DNA of 64,000 nucleotides from Daphnia pulex. Taxonomy: Eukaryota > Arthropoda > Branchiopoda > Diplostraca > Daphniidae. The translations under genes and the position numbers were made by a program. This document shows, piece by piece, positions 34,864 through 44,807 of this stretch; position 1 is the first letter of the stretch; each line of letters opens with the position of its first letter. The notes under the pieces were generated by a model. That model saw only the letters and a list, made by a program, of their open reading frames with translations. It had not been told where the DNA came from and did not search any database. The stretch spans positions 2,418,001 to 2,482,000 of the forward strand of contig NC_060026.1 of NCBI RefSeq assembly GCF_021134715.1, read 5' to 3'.

Positions 34864-35199
34864 TCTAGGACTTGAGTAAATTTGATAAAGAAAGTAACGA
34901 CCGTCACTTCAAATTTCGTTTTTATATTGAAGGTGGCTCCCCCTCACTACTTGATGGTAGCCAAAACTCGCGTCTCCACGAGACTTACGTGTAGCAGCAG
35001 ATGTTCACTTGGGGGCGGAGCTAGTGACAATCAGGGAGAGATGAAAGAAAGGCGGGGCAAATAAAACTTTACTGTTTGGCTACCAAGATTGCATTCTGAA
35101 TCCGACATCAAGCGACTATATAAACGTCGATTTTTCATATTGTATACATCACTTGTTCCTTGATTTGAGGAACCGCGTTAACTTACTCTTAATCTAAAC
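34864..35199. promoter_or_regulatory. Divergent H2A-H2B promoter, left arm
   Basis: A 336-bp region with TATATAAA for H2A at 35117-35124 and a weaker TATAAA-like box for H2B on the minus strand near 34920-34926. Confidence 0.75.
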
Positions 35200-35580
35200 A
35201 TGTCTGGCCGTGGCAAAGGAGGCAAGGTAAAGGGAAAGTCAAAGACCCGTTCCAGCAGGGCCGGACTTCAATTCCCCGTCGGTCGTATCCACCGAATGCT
35301 CCGCAAGGGATCGTACGCTGAGCGCGTCGGTGCCGGCGCCCCCGTCTACTTGGCTGCCGTCATGGAGTACTTGGCCGCTGAGGTCCTCGAGTTGGCCGGT
35401 AACGCCGCCCGTGACAACAAGAAGACCCGTATCATCCCTCGTCACTTGCAATTGGCCATCCGCAACGACGAAGAGTTGAACAAACTTCTCTCCGGTGTCA
35501 CCATCGCTCAGGGTGGTGTTTTGCCCAACATCCAGGCCGTTCTCTTGCCCAAAAAGACCGACAAACCCGCCAAGGCTTAA
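35200..35580 (+). CDS. H2A: Histone H2A, left arm
   Basis: Intronless, 126 residues. [20 protein letters not shown], then [17 protein letters not shown] and the acidic-patch residues in [19 protein letters not shown]. The C-terminus [10 protein letters not shown] has no SQ motif, so it is canonical H2A and not H2A.X. It is divergent from H2B. The stem-loop after it has loop TTTA. The mirror copy is at 51628-52008 with the same protein. Confidence 0.98.
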   Translation: MSGRGKGGKVKGKSKTRSSRAGLQFPVGRIHRMLRKGSYAERVGAGAPVYLAAVMEYLAAEVLELAGNAARDNKKTRIIPRHLQLAIRNDEELNKLLSGVTIAQGGVLPNIQAVLLPKKTDKPAKA

Positions 35581-35610
35581 ATTTCCTGTTCCTCTCGTCT
35601 TTAAATAATC

Positions 35611-35626
35611 GGCCCTTTTAAGGGCC
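35611..35626 (+). terminator. Histone 3' stem-loop of H2A, left arm (variant loop)
   Basis: GGCCCTTTTAAGGGCC, 30 bp after the stop: same six-pair stem, but loop TTTA instead of the TTTC seen after the other three histone genes. Confidence 0.85.
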
Positions 35627-36643
35627 ACCAATCTGCTTTGGAAAAAAGAAATTTGTTGATTGCTACATTTCGTACATTTCAATCTGGTTCAACTTGTGCA
35701 AATTTCGTATAGTTGCAAGTGATTATTGAATTGTTTCTGTTCAACCTAATTTTATGTTTCTTTTACTGGTGTTAGGTTTTTCCGACTATGAAAGAACAAC
35801 TTTCAAATTTTACAATTATTATTATTATCATCGCATAGATTTATCTATTACCAGGGGAGAGGGACATTTTTTCTCCATAGTCCATACACAAAAGAAAACA
35901 TGCTATTACTCTGGTACGTATGAGTTTATGATCCACCTTGTTCAAATTCATCATGCAACCTTGCCCCCTCCCCCTCAATTTTAGGTTCTTCAAATAATTC
36001 AAAATGGCCGCCGCCTGGCGTATTGGTAACAGTGGCTAGTGTTGTGACAACGATCCCCATGATAATTCTTATTCTCAGGGATTTAGTAATCTATCATAGT
36101 TTTCGTGAATAATAGCATTATTAGAGTATCTGACACCTGGTATCGCAGTTTTACTATGAAACCTTTTGACGAACATTGAATGGCTGTAAAGAAGAGTTTA
36201 CAATTTACATCGATCATGCGATATTGTAAAACGAAAGTGAGCAATCAGGTGCTCCTGGTAGTGAAATTAAAACTTGTTTGTTATATTTGTATAGCCAACC
36301 TTATTATGGTTAAGATGTGGTTCCCACACGCATTTAACAATTTGGAAAGCCGACTTACTTTTTCATTCATTTAAAAGTCTAATTTCCGTAATGTACTCTC
36401 TTGAGTCTTGAGCAAATGAAACCTTGAATGAACTGGAATTTTCACTTGGTGAACATTTTGGTATTATTTTTTCTATTTTGAACTGCCTAGTTTTCAACCT
36501 ATCCTATAATGATAATTTCACTTGATCGCTTAATGGATAATAACATGATTCCTTCTTAATTTTGTAAATATTCCATTCATTTCTCGTTTACTGCTCTTAG
36601 CACATAGTTCTGTTATGTTTCATAACATTTAATTTTTCTTTTA
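35627..36643. other. Left-arm region between H2A and the kinase pseudogene
   Basis: AT-rich DNA; no gene recognised. An AG preceded by a T-rich tract at 36643 looks like the acceptor of the first visible kinase exon. Confidence 0.4.
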
Positions 36644-37725
36644 GAACGCCAATATGTTCCATTGGGATATTCGGCCACATCATCAACAATCACAGGCTAT
36701 TCAAAATATCTATGCATCACCTATTTATGTGCCAGTTCCCGATTCACTACCTTCCCAAATCAATTAACCGGAGCCAGTGGAACGTTTGGATTCAAAAGAA
36801 AGAGTTTCTCAGTTGGAAGATCTATAGTGGATGCTGGAACTACAGAAGAAGATTCAGGAATTGGAGTTTAGTTGGCAGGAAGCCAAAGCCAAACAAGCTG
36901 TTCCAGCCGGTTGTCATTGACAAATCGACATCTGCAGCTATTTCCACTGGAGCAAGAAGCCGAACTTTGTGTGCTCCTGAAAAGAATTCTTCTACCTCAT
37001 CTTGTGTCTCTTCTAAAATTCTGATTGAAATTGATCTTCTGCACGTCCGATTGAGCAATGTGATCACCTCAACCGGAGCTGTCGTTGTCAACCGTCGTCG
37101 CATTGGAAAGATAGCCGACAACTATCAGGAGCCGATTGGGCGTGGAGAAGTCTTCAAAGGAACTTGGCATGGATGTCAAGTAGCCGTCAAAGAAATCCGC
37201 TCTCCTTGGCGTTGCAGCACAGTCGTCGAGGCTCGATCGTTCGCCAAGATGATTAAACGATAGGTTGAAGCCCTTTCAGCAGTCCGATATTATTGGACTG
37301 CTCCGTATTTGTATGGATAACGAATCGAGTGATGGTGAAACATCGAATAGAGTCTCGCTCTTCTTTCAATTCCCCAACGGAGGGACTCTTTTTTGAATGT
37401 CTTTTCGGTGGCCAAGCTAAAAACAGCAAATTCAAATTAGACGTGAATCAAATGATGCTGATCGCTCGCCATCTCACCGCGAAACTCTCCATCTACTGCA
37501 TTCCAGTCAGCAGAAACCGGGCGGTTCAGTTATGGTCCACCGTGACGTGAAATCCGCCAATGTTTTACTGCAACGGGATGACGAAGGAAGAGTCGTGCGA
37601 GCTGGTTTGGCCGATTTAACGTCTTCATTTGGATCTTAACGAAAGTGGCTCCGGCTCTGGCCTAGCAGCCAGTTTCATGACAGCCGTGGTAGGTAGCCAC
37701 GGCTGTGTCCATTTTATGCGGAGGT
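36644..37725 (+). pseudogene. Decayed protein kinase gene, left arm
   Basis: Kinase pieces appear in order but in different frames. After an exon start NANMFHWDIRPHHQQ there is a coiled-coil-like stretch (LQKKIQELEFSWQEAKAK). Then come a glycine-loop region and the catalytic Lys (IGRGEVFKGTWHGCQVAVKE), subdomain IV-V pieces (DIIGLLRIC; NGGTLF), and the catalytic loop HRDVKSANVLL near 37543-37575. The usual DFG position reads GLADL, and a stop follows at 37637-37639. Several frame breaks and stops lie between the blocks, so it is not expected to encode a working kinase. The glycine loop also lacks its third Gly. The closest broad class appears to be Tyr-kinase-like, but the subfamily is not recognised. 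Confidence 0.75.
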
Positions 37726-38518
37726 ACTGTATATTTTTAACATGTTCCAACTGATGCAGTGTTTATTAATTATTTTTCAATTACCATTGTAGAGTTCAAT
37801 CTACAGACGGGCCGGCCAGTTTGCATGTCCTTCACGCTTGAAGGTCGCGGGGAATATTACGTAAAAGTGTCATGCGACGGCGGAGAGGTTGGGTGAGGAC
37901 GACACGTGTTGCATCATTATCAAGCAGATACAATAGCCGCAAGGCTCAGCCATTTGGCATTCATTTTGATATTGGTTTTTGTAGACCCATCCCCAGCAAC
38001 GTCAACCTAAAAAAGGAAAGGCAAGTTTCCATTTTCGTCAATTTCGAAGGTCACGGAGATACCATTACGTTAAACGTGTCATGTGGAGTAGAGGTTGGGT
38101 GAGAATGGGAAGTGTCATCATTATCAAGCAGGTACAATAGCCGCAAGACTTAAGAGGTTAGGGGTAGAAAAAAAATCGTATAAAAGGAGAGAGAAAAGGC
38201 ATTTGAAATCAGTTGAGTGAGGATCTCCAACATGGCAACTGCTGTGCACAATTCGTCACCAAATGCATTCTTCATTCTAAAATCATTTCGCAATGAGTAA
38301 ATATTCTTTAACTTTTTTTGGCGATTTTTATTGTCTTTTTTTCATTATATGCCATTTATTGAATATATTTAATATTCAAATTGTTTATTGTCTGTCGTAT
38401 TAAAGGAAAAAAAAAGGTCAAAGAAATCAGTCGAGTGATCATCTCCGATACGGCAATAGCAACTGCAGTGCACTATTGATCATCAATTGATTCTTCACTG
38501 TGTAACCAGTTCGCAATC
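37726..38518. repeat. Repeated promoter modules upstream of Tyr-Tyr-Thr genes, left arm
   Basis: A block with the words gaaggtc(g/a)cggrgatatta, gtgtcatg, gagaggttgggtgag and catcattatcaagcag occurs at about 37840-37950 and 38045-38155. It is followed at 38177 by a TATAAAAGGAGAGAG promoter and a first exon whose ATGG-GTAAAT signal has changed to ATGA-GTAAAT-like sequence (38290-38300). A second 5' block at 38405-38525 leads to the ATG at 38519. No other gene is seen. Confidence 0.6.
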
Positions 38519-38948
38519 ATGGGTAAATATTCATTTTAATTTGAGTCATGAAACAATTCTATGTCATTTCTAGTTGATATGATGAGCTATAATTGAAATT
38601 AATTTTTAAATTGTTTACTGTACAGTTAATTATGGCGTTGTGTTGCTGTTGGGTCGACCACGAGTGTACCGATTTCTCCTGGATACGGTGGCCCCGAGTT
38701 ACTTCACCAAAGCGCCTGAGTACTACACTAAGGCTCCCAACTATTGCACCATCAAAGCTCCAGAGTATTACACTACAACCTACGCTGCTGCAGCTTACTA
38801 TACTGATGCTCCCAATTACTATTTTGTTCCCAGCTACTACACCGAGGCTCCAGTTTATTACACCACTAAAGCAATCGAATACTACACCGAAGTGCCATCG
38901 AAGTACTACACTGCAATCTACGCTGCCCCAGCTTACACCACCAAGTGA
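38519..38948 (+). CDS. Tyr-Tyr-Thr repeat secreted protein, truncated, left arm
   Basis: A four-base first exon (38519-38522, ATGG) and a second exon (38626-38948) give 108 residues. After a weak hydrophobic start (VNYGVVLLLGRP) the protein is built of repeats such as YYTKAPNY, EYYTTTYAAAAYYT and DAPNYY. A stop follows at 38946-38948, but recognisable repeat sequence continues to about 39290 in other frames, so this is probably a truncated copy of a longer gene. The signal-peptide region is also damaged (charged RPRVYR follows). Proteins rich in YYT/KAPE repeats are known from Daphnia genomes; a structural, secreted role is inferred. It may be non-functional. Confidence 0.45.
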
Positions 38949-39299
38949 CCGGAGTACTGCACCACAACCTACGCTGCCCCAGTTCACTACGCCGCCCTGA
39001 GCTACACAACCACATCTGAGGCAGCCGTTATTACTGCACAGCGGCTGCTTCTTAGTACTACATTGAACCGGAATACTACACTGATGCTCCAGTTTACTAC
39101 ACCACAACCTACGTTACACCTACCGAAGCTCCCAAGTACTACACAACCAAGGCACCCGAGCTACTACTTAGGCTGCTCCGACATTCTGCACCAAAGCTGC
39201 GAAGTATTCCACTGCCCCGAGTTACTACACAACAAAGGCACCTGAATGTTACATCACAACCTACGCTTCTCCAATTCACTACATAATGGCGAAGCCAGA

Positions 39300-39845
39300 A
39301 ATGGAAACAGGTATGGGCCCAACGGGTCTTGCTTTATTCCTCTTGTGTCTCTTCTACAAGATTAACTTCTGGAATATTTTTTTATTTTTTAAGTGAAGTA
39401 GTCAGGGTAGAGACAATATTTTGATAAAGGGATAGAAGTGCTTTCGTGCCTTTCGACTTATTTTAAAGAAGTTCTACATAACACGTGGGGTTTTGTGTTG
39501 AAATTTGTTGGTATAGTTAAATGTGTGCGGCTCATGAGTTGCCAGGCTGAAGCTTATTTTCTGCTAGGAATCACTCGAGTAGAATAACCAATGAAGCGTT
39601 GTTGACACTCAACTTGCATCTGACCGTAAGGCCTTTTTATTTTTTCATGTTACTTCATTTTTTCAATCATTCTCTTTTCATTTCTCCAATGTCAATTGCT
39701 AATTTAAAGGTGACGGAGATTATTTCGTAAAATGTGCCATGTAGTGGTGTAGAGGTTGGGTAACAACGGGACGTGTTTCATCATTATCAAAAAGGTAGAA
39801 TTGCTGAAAGGCTTGAGTTGAGAGGTAAATCGGGGTTAGAAAAAG
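39300..39845. other. Spacer within the Tyr-Tyr-Thr array, left arm
   Basis: AT-rich sequence, then at 39708-39840 another copy of the upstream promoter module (gaggttgggtaacaacgggacgtgtttcatc split over about 39750-39785). The module leads to a TATAAAA at 39850-39856. Confidence 0.5.
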
Positions 39846-39934
39846 TCGTATAAAAGGAGATAAGGAAGGTGATAGAGATTAGTCTAGTGAGCATCTCCGA
39901 CCCGGCAACAACTGCTTTCTTCCAATTCTCAATC

Positions 39935-40483
39935 ATGGGTAATTCGTTTATTTTACATGGAGTTTTGTATCATATAGACTTTCTTACATTTGTTCATGTG
40001 TCACTAATAGTTAAATATTTTAATGTTCACATCCAGTTAATTTATAGTCTAGTGCTGTTGTTTGGTGTATCGTTGACGGTCGAGTCGTCCACTGGTGTAC
40101 CGGTGCCCCTGGGTGTGGCAGATACCAAAACCGCAATGCTACCGTCTTACTACACAACAAACATACGCAACCAGTTACTACACCTAAAAGGCCGTATGTT
40201 ACACAAGGACGTATGCTACACCGGTTTACTACACCAGTTTACTACACCAGTTTACTACACCGAGGAATTCAAGTATTACTCTTCCCCGAACAAATACCAA
40301 ACAGAGGCTCCTGTTTACTACACCACCATCGCCCTCGAGTGTTACACTACAACCTACGCTGCCCCCAACTACTACACTGTAGCTCCGAAGTGCTACACAT
40401 CAATGCACAACCAATTCGCAATTGGTAAATCTGCTGTTTTACATAATTTGAATTATTCCACGTGTTCTCTAATTGTTAATTAA
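39935..40483 (+). pseudogene. Second Tyr-Tyr-Thr repeat unit, left arm
   Basis: TATAAAA at 39850-39856 and a first exon ATGG at 39935-39938 with a GT donor match the family. Downstream is a clear signal peptide (LIYSLVLLFGVSLTVESS) and repeats (PSYYTTN, EAPVYYTTI, NYYTVAPKCYT) ending at 40483. In the usual phase-1 splicing the second exon hits a stop at once; the frame is open only if the intron is retained or another start is used. In the right arm the same unit has lost one 13-bp repeat and its frame. It is probably a pseudogene. Confidence 0.55.
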
Positions 40484-40569
40484 TAACTGAAAATGTTTTA
40501 TTTTATTCATTTACAGTTTATTTTTACGTCGTGCTGCTGTTGGTTGTTCTATCGTTGCCAACGTGTTGA
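40420..40569 (+). pseudogene. Third Tyr-Tyr-Thr unit, relic of the 5' end, left arm
   Basis: The first exon has ATTGG-GTAAAT where the other units have ATGG-GTAAAT, so the start codon is lost. The second exon (from 40517) encodes a good signal-peptide start (VYFYVVLLLVVLSLPTC) and then stops at once. Confidence 0.6.
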
Positions 40570-40759
40570 CCACTGTACCGAACTCCACCGACTTTGGGTA
40601 TTAACGACAAGGGATGTATGTCAATAGGTGCAATAGCCGTAAAGTTTAAACAGGAAGAGAAAAAAAAATTGGATAAAACAAGAGAGAAAAGGCGATTTAT
40701 CAATTGAATGAGCATCTCCTACCCGGCAGCAATTGCATTCTTCCAATACTCAATCAAAG

Positions 40760-40831
40760 GAGTACTACACCACCAAGGCAGCGGAGTACTACACCACCAA
40801 GGCAGCGGAGTACTACACCACCAAGGCAGCG
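40760..40831 (+). repeat. Three perfect 24-bp repeats coding EYYTTKAA, left arm
   Basis: The unit gagtactacaccaccaagg plus cagcg repeats three times without change. In the family frame it encodes Glu-Tyr-Tyr-Thr-Thr-Lys-Ala-Ala. It shows how these proteins grow by unit duplication, here inside a decayed copy. Confidence 0.9.
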
Positions 40832-41201
40832 GAGTACCCAGGCTGCTGAATTGTGAATTGTTTGTTTTATGTTTTAGAGGTGACTACTGCCTTATTCATA
40901 CGGACATGTTCTTGTGGTTCGACGATGATATTTCAAGGATTAGTTACGAAAGACACTTGTAACTGTAGATTTTATCAAATCTTATAAGTAATGGGGAAGT
41001 GGGTGACCTTTGTAAAAATGAAAGACTTTGAAGTTGAGAAAATATATTGATACAATTCATAAACAAAACTTGGTATAAATTAGAAACAATGAACAAAAAA
41101 CTTATAAAAAGAATTGTGTTATATTGTCCCACCTCCACCCACAATTCCTCCACATTTTACAGTCACATACATACATACACATATACATACACTTAAGTTA
41201 A

Positions 41202-41469
41202 CCCATTGACTGCCACGCCATACAACCCGTAGGTTGCTCTCTACTAATCTACGCGCCACGTCTGAAGGATCCATGACCAAGTGGGACTTGCCATTGCTGA
41301 CAAGTCCGTGCTGAAAAGGGGAAACTATGGTGCATTGCCTGAAACAGGCGCCTTGCGGCAAATTTTGGGCTTGGCGACTCTCCGACCCCGCGGCTTGTAA
41401 ACCACGAGACCGAACAGCGCGGCCCGTGCTAAGGAGCTAGGGGAATACAAAGGCGTGGCAGACAACGGG
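41202..41469. mobile_element. piggyBac-like MITE, left arm
   Basis: A 268-bp element flanked on both sides by TTAA (41198-41201 and 41470-41473). It has terminal inverted repeats starting CCC(A/G)TTG(A/T)CTGCCACGCC. TTAA target sites and CCC...TGCCA ends are typical of piggyBac elements. It has no transposase. The ORF through it is not a gene. An identical element lies at the mirror position in the right arm, so it was there before the arms were last made alike. Confidence 0.8.
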
Positions 41470-41754
41470 TTAACTAACACTAACACAAACATATTACCAA
41501 CAACAAATGATGATCCACGCTGACATTTTGGAGATACCGGCGACGTTTTAGTGTCCATCTTCTCGACGTTTCCTCTCATTACCTGAATAGAATAAAGAGA
41601 AAACAATTCTTTATTAAGTGACATGCCAATTAAAGTAACATAATAGTCACATAATACGTTTAAGTTCATTGATATGGTTTTTTTGCTCAAAACTTCAAAG
41701 GCGCACTTTAAATTGCTTAAAATCCACCTAACAATGTTGAGAACTGTTCACAGA

Positions 41755-42147
41755 ACAAAGCTCACATGCTAGTCTTCAAACAAAAATTCCGGAAGTAGAC
41801 CGGAAGTAACCACAGCGCCTCAACCATTGAGCTGTCGTCAAATTAAACCACATATTCGTGATCTCCATGAAATTTGGGGTCGATTAGATGTGATTTAAAC
41901 GAAATCCAAAATTTGGCCAAAATCGAGAATTTTCCTGAACTATAGTTCAGGAAAATTTTCGAAACCGGAAGTACGCGTACGTAAAAAAGATAACATGAAC
42001 TATACCACAAATTTGACGAGGATCACGAATATGTGGTTCTTTTGCTCCTCGAATGAATATTTACTGAACTACTGACTGAAATGAGCAAACCGGAAGTAGA
42101 AAAAAAAGAGCAATTATCGAAAATTTTACAAGTGAGCTTTGTTGCAG
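41755..42147. mobile_element. Foldback element with long imperfect inverted repeats, left arm
   Basis: The ends read (g)aacaaagctcac and gtgagctttgttg. Inside, accacatattcgtgatc and gatcacgaatatgtggt pair, as do ccggaagtag blocks. At the centre is a perfect 30-bp palindrome (41928-41957, aattttcctgaacta and its complement). Such foldback structures are usual for non-autonomous DNA transposons. No coding capacity is seen. Confidence 0.6.
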
Positions 42148-42459
42148 GAATAGTAATCGTCAGTTATTACTAAATATTTCAACAAAATAATTGCCAATAA
42201 ATGTTTAAATAGACGTGCAAAGTAACTGAAAATGACTGTTATGACAGCTGCAAATTATCAAAAAGCCATCTAGCGTTAGAAAAAAGAAACGTCCAAGTAA
42301 AACTTCGTTGGCGCGTAAGAAGGGCCTGATTTTGAAAACTATTACACAGACAGAGTCTAACGCAACTAGACTATGAGTAGATAACCTACGAAATAAGTCA
42401 ATTGTTGGGTACCTGGGCATAATCCCTTGGTGAGTGACTGCAGGTGCGTAACAGCGGAC

Positions 42460-42680
42460 GGAAGCGATCACTGAAGTGGTCCAGAAACTCGCCAGTGAAG
42501 TAAATCAAATTGTGTTTAGAAGCAGTGAAGCTAGATGAGCGTGCGTCGCGAAGATAAGGATGGAGAAGAACGTTGATGGAAGTCCCTCTTCCGTCATGGA
42601 TAAAGGTCAGCATTGGCACAAGAGTCTCCGTGCAGGACAGCACGATTCCATAAAGAAACTGTATGCTCTGTAAAAACGAA
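42460..42680 (-). other. Putative exon, unrecognised, left arm
   Basis: An open frame on the minus strand (ETLVPMLTF, HDGRGTSINVLLHPYLRDAR, FTGEFLDHFSDRFRPLLRT) matches the right-arm frame at 44550-44807. The right copy has a plausible acceptor and donor at its ends. I do not recognise the family. The frame stays open although the DNA around it has diverged between the arms. Confidence 0.35.
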
Positions 42681-43490
42681 TGTTTTACATTAATGAAAAT
42701 AAAACAAAGAATAAAGCATATCAATCTTTACCTTTTCTAAGAAGCACACTGAAATGCTCATGATAAAAAAACCGTAAAAATGGAATCCACAGCAGGTTAT
42801 TCACTTCACGCTCTTCATGTCTCTGAAACTCTAAGTAGAATGGGAAAAGGAAATTCTATATGTTATTTACAAATTTACACAAATTTACCTATGAGAAATA
42901 AAACTATACCTATCTCTCATCTCGGTTGCCTTCTTAACAGAAGTAGAAACAGCCACAACAAAAAACATGCTGTTTCAGGGTACACCACCAAAATTGCGAG
43001 ATTCAGAAAATATCTATGTTTCATGAGCAAGAATACCTATGTTATATGAAAATCTGAATGGTAATGGTCTGGTTGCAGTAATGGGGAAATACCTTATCTC
43101 GGCACATTTGTATTCCACTTCATGTTGACTTCAACCATGAGTTTTAGGCTTTTGAAATCATGATGGGCCTAATGGATGGAAAGTGACTGAGCGCCAAGTC
43201 AACTTGTTGGAATTACTGACTGTCATTATGCATCTAGAATTTGAAGGAATAAGTTGGTACAGTATAAAAATAAGGAAACTATGTCAATATTAACCTACAT
43301 TAGTTATGAAGTTCAATTTGGTAAATGAAATGACAGGAATATAGGTATTAATTAGCTACAATTTGTTTCGCCCAATTAGCCTCGTTTATCGATGTAACAA
43401 CAACATGAGCGATACTAGCGACATCTAGTAATGAGTTTCTAAAGTTGGTTGCACAGCCACAGCTCAAATTATATTGGAGTTCTTATTGTC

Positions 43491-43555
43491 GCGTAGTGGA
43501 GTTCTATTTTCGGATAATAAAAATATTGGGGTTCTATTGTCGGTGTCGGTGACAA
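43491..43555. other. Spacer at the centre of the palindrome
   Basis: About 65 bp separate the arms. The spacer and its edges hold copies of the word ttggagttctattgtcg: direct, imperfect copies at 43475-43491, 43497-43512 and 43525-43541, and an inverted copy at 43558-43574. Sequence next to the spacer still pairs between arms (agctgtg(g/a)ctgtgca) but with many differences. Confidence 0.6.
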
Positions 43556-44217
43556 ACGACAATAGAACTCCAATAATTGGACCACATTTAGCTGTGACTG
43601 TGCATCTAAGGATTCAAAACTCATTACTAGATGTCGCCAGTGTCGCCTTGTTGTTGTTACATCGTGAAACGATCGAGGCAAAATGGGCGAAACAATTGGT
43701 TGCTAATTTATACTTATATTCCTGTGATTTCAATTACCAAATTGAACTTCGTAACATATGTAGGTTTATCTTATCTAGTTTCCTTATTTTTATACTGTAT
43801 CATTTTATTTCTTCAAATATTAGATGCACACTGTCAGTGTCAGTCATTCCAACAAGTTGACTTAGCGCTCAGTCAATTTCCATCCAATAGACCCATAATG
43901 CTGTCAAAACCTAAAACTCATGTTTGAAGCTCACATATAGTGGAATACAAATCTGCCGAGTTAAGGTATTTTCCCATTACTACTAACAGTCCATTACAAT
44001 TCAGATTTTCATGTAACATAGGTATTCTTGTTCACGAACCATAGGACTTTTCTGAATCTCACAATTTTGGTGGTGTAACCTGCAACATCATGTTTGCTGT
44101 GATGGCTGTTTCTATTTCTGTTTAGAAGGCATCCCACTGAGAGATAGGTAGAGTTTTATTTTTCACTGGTAAATTTGTAAATAAAGTAGAGAATATCCTT
44201 GTCCGATTGCTACTTAC

Positions 44218-44425
44218 AGTTTCAGTGACATGAAGAGTGTCATGTGAATAATGCTGTGTGTATGCATACATGTTCGAGTTCTGCTTGACGCCTTATTAAA
44301 TTCATCACCCATATGATAAAGGTGAGCATCAATACCACCTATCACCATGCTACTGTAACACATTATGACACTTTCTTTAGCATCAGGAAATTTATCTCAA
44401 CATGAGGAGTAAGACTGTTTGTTCC
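44218..44425. other. Extra sequence in the right arm near the centre
   Basis: About 170 bp net of right-arm sequence has no partner in the left arm, where the corresponding place is near 42795-42815. It is either an insertion here or a deletion there. It shows no terminal repeats that I can see. Confidence 0.5.
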
Positions 44426-44549
44426 TGTGATTTCCATTTTTACGGTTTTTTCATCATGATAATTGAAGTGTGCTTCTTAGAAAAGGTAAAGATTGATATG
44501 CTTTATTCTTTGTTGTATTTTTATTAATGTAAAACATTTTATTTTACAG

Positions 44550-44807
44550 AGCACACAGTATCTTTATGGAATCGTGTGGTCCTGGCACGGAGATTCTTGT
44601 GCCAATGCTGACCTTTGTCCATGACGGAAGAGGGACTTCCATCAACGTTCTTCTCCATCCTTATCTTCGCGACGCACGCTCATCTAACTTCACTGCTTTT
44701 AAACACAATTTGTTTTACTTCACTGGGGAGTTTCTGGACCACTTCAGTGATCGCTTCCGTCCACTGTTACGCACCTGCAGTCACTCACCAAGGGATTATG
44801 CCCAGGT
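44550..44807 (+). other. Putative exon, unrecognised, right arm
   Basis: The exon is bounded by a T-rich acceptor (ttattttacag, ending at 44549) and the donor CAG-GTACCC at 44808. It encodes FMESCGPGTEILVPMLTF, then VHDGRGTSINVLLHPYLRD and a tail PLLRTCSHSPRDYAQ. A possible next exon starts after the acceptor ttctattcag near 45638 (VMRGNVEKMDTKTSPVSPKC) and ends near 45722. No family is recognised, and no start codon exon was found. Confidence 0.35.

Larger units (their letters stand above)
38165..40860 (+). repeat. Decayed tandem array of Tyr-Tyr-Thr repeat genes, left arm
   Basis: At least four units share a 5' block (gagcatctccgacccggcaac-type sequence) at about 38215, 38440, 39885 and 40705. 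Each unit should be: TATA promoter, a tiny first coding exon ATGG, then an exon with signal peptide and repeats of the kind EYYTTKAPEYYT. The units are full of frame breaks, and intact reading frames are short. The array is mirrored in the right arm at about 46360-49043. Confidence 0.7.

Noticed and set aside
38559-39107. 182-codon frame antisense to the Tyr-Tyr-Thr repeats (mirror at 48100-48648)
   Set aside because: Repeats with codons TAC/ACC give long open frames on the other strand; the product (GSVGCGAV-like repeats) has no other support.
41325-41690. Open frame of about 120 codons in the left arm and its mirror at 45560-45895
   Set aside because: Most of it lies inside the TTAA-flanked MITE and its flank; the end differs between arms and no domain is seen.
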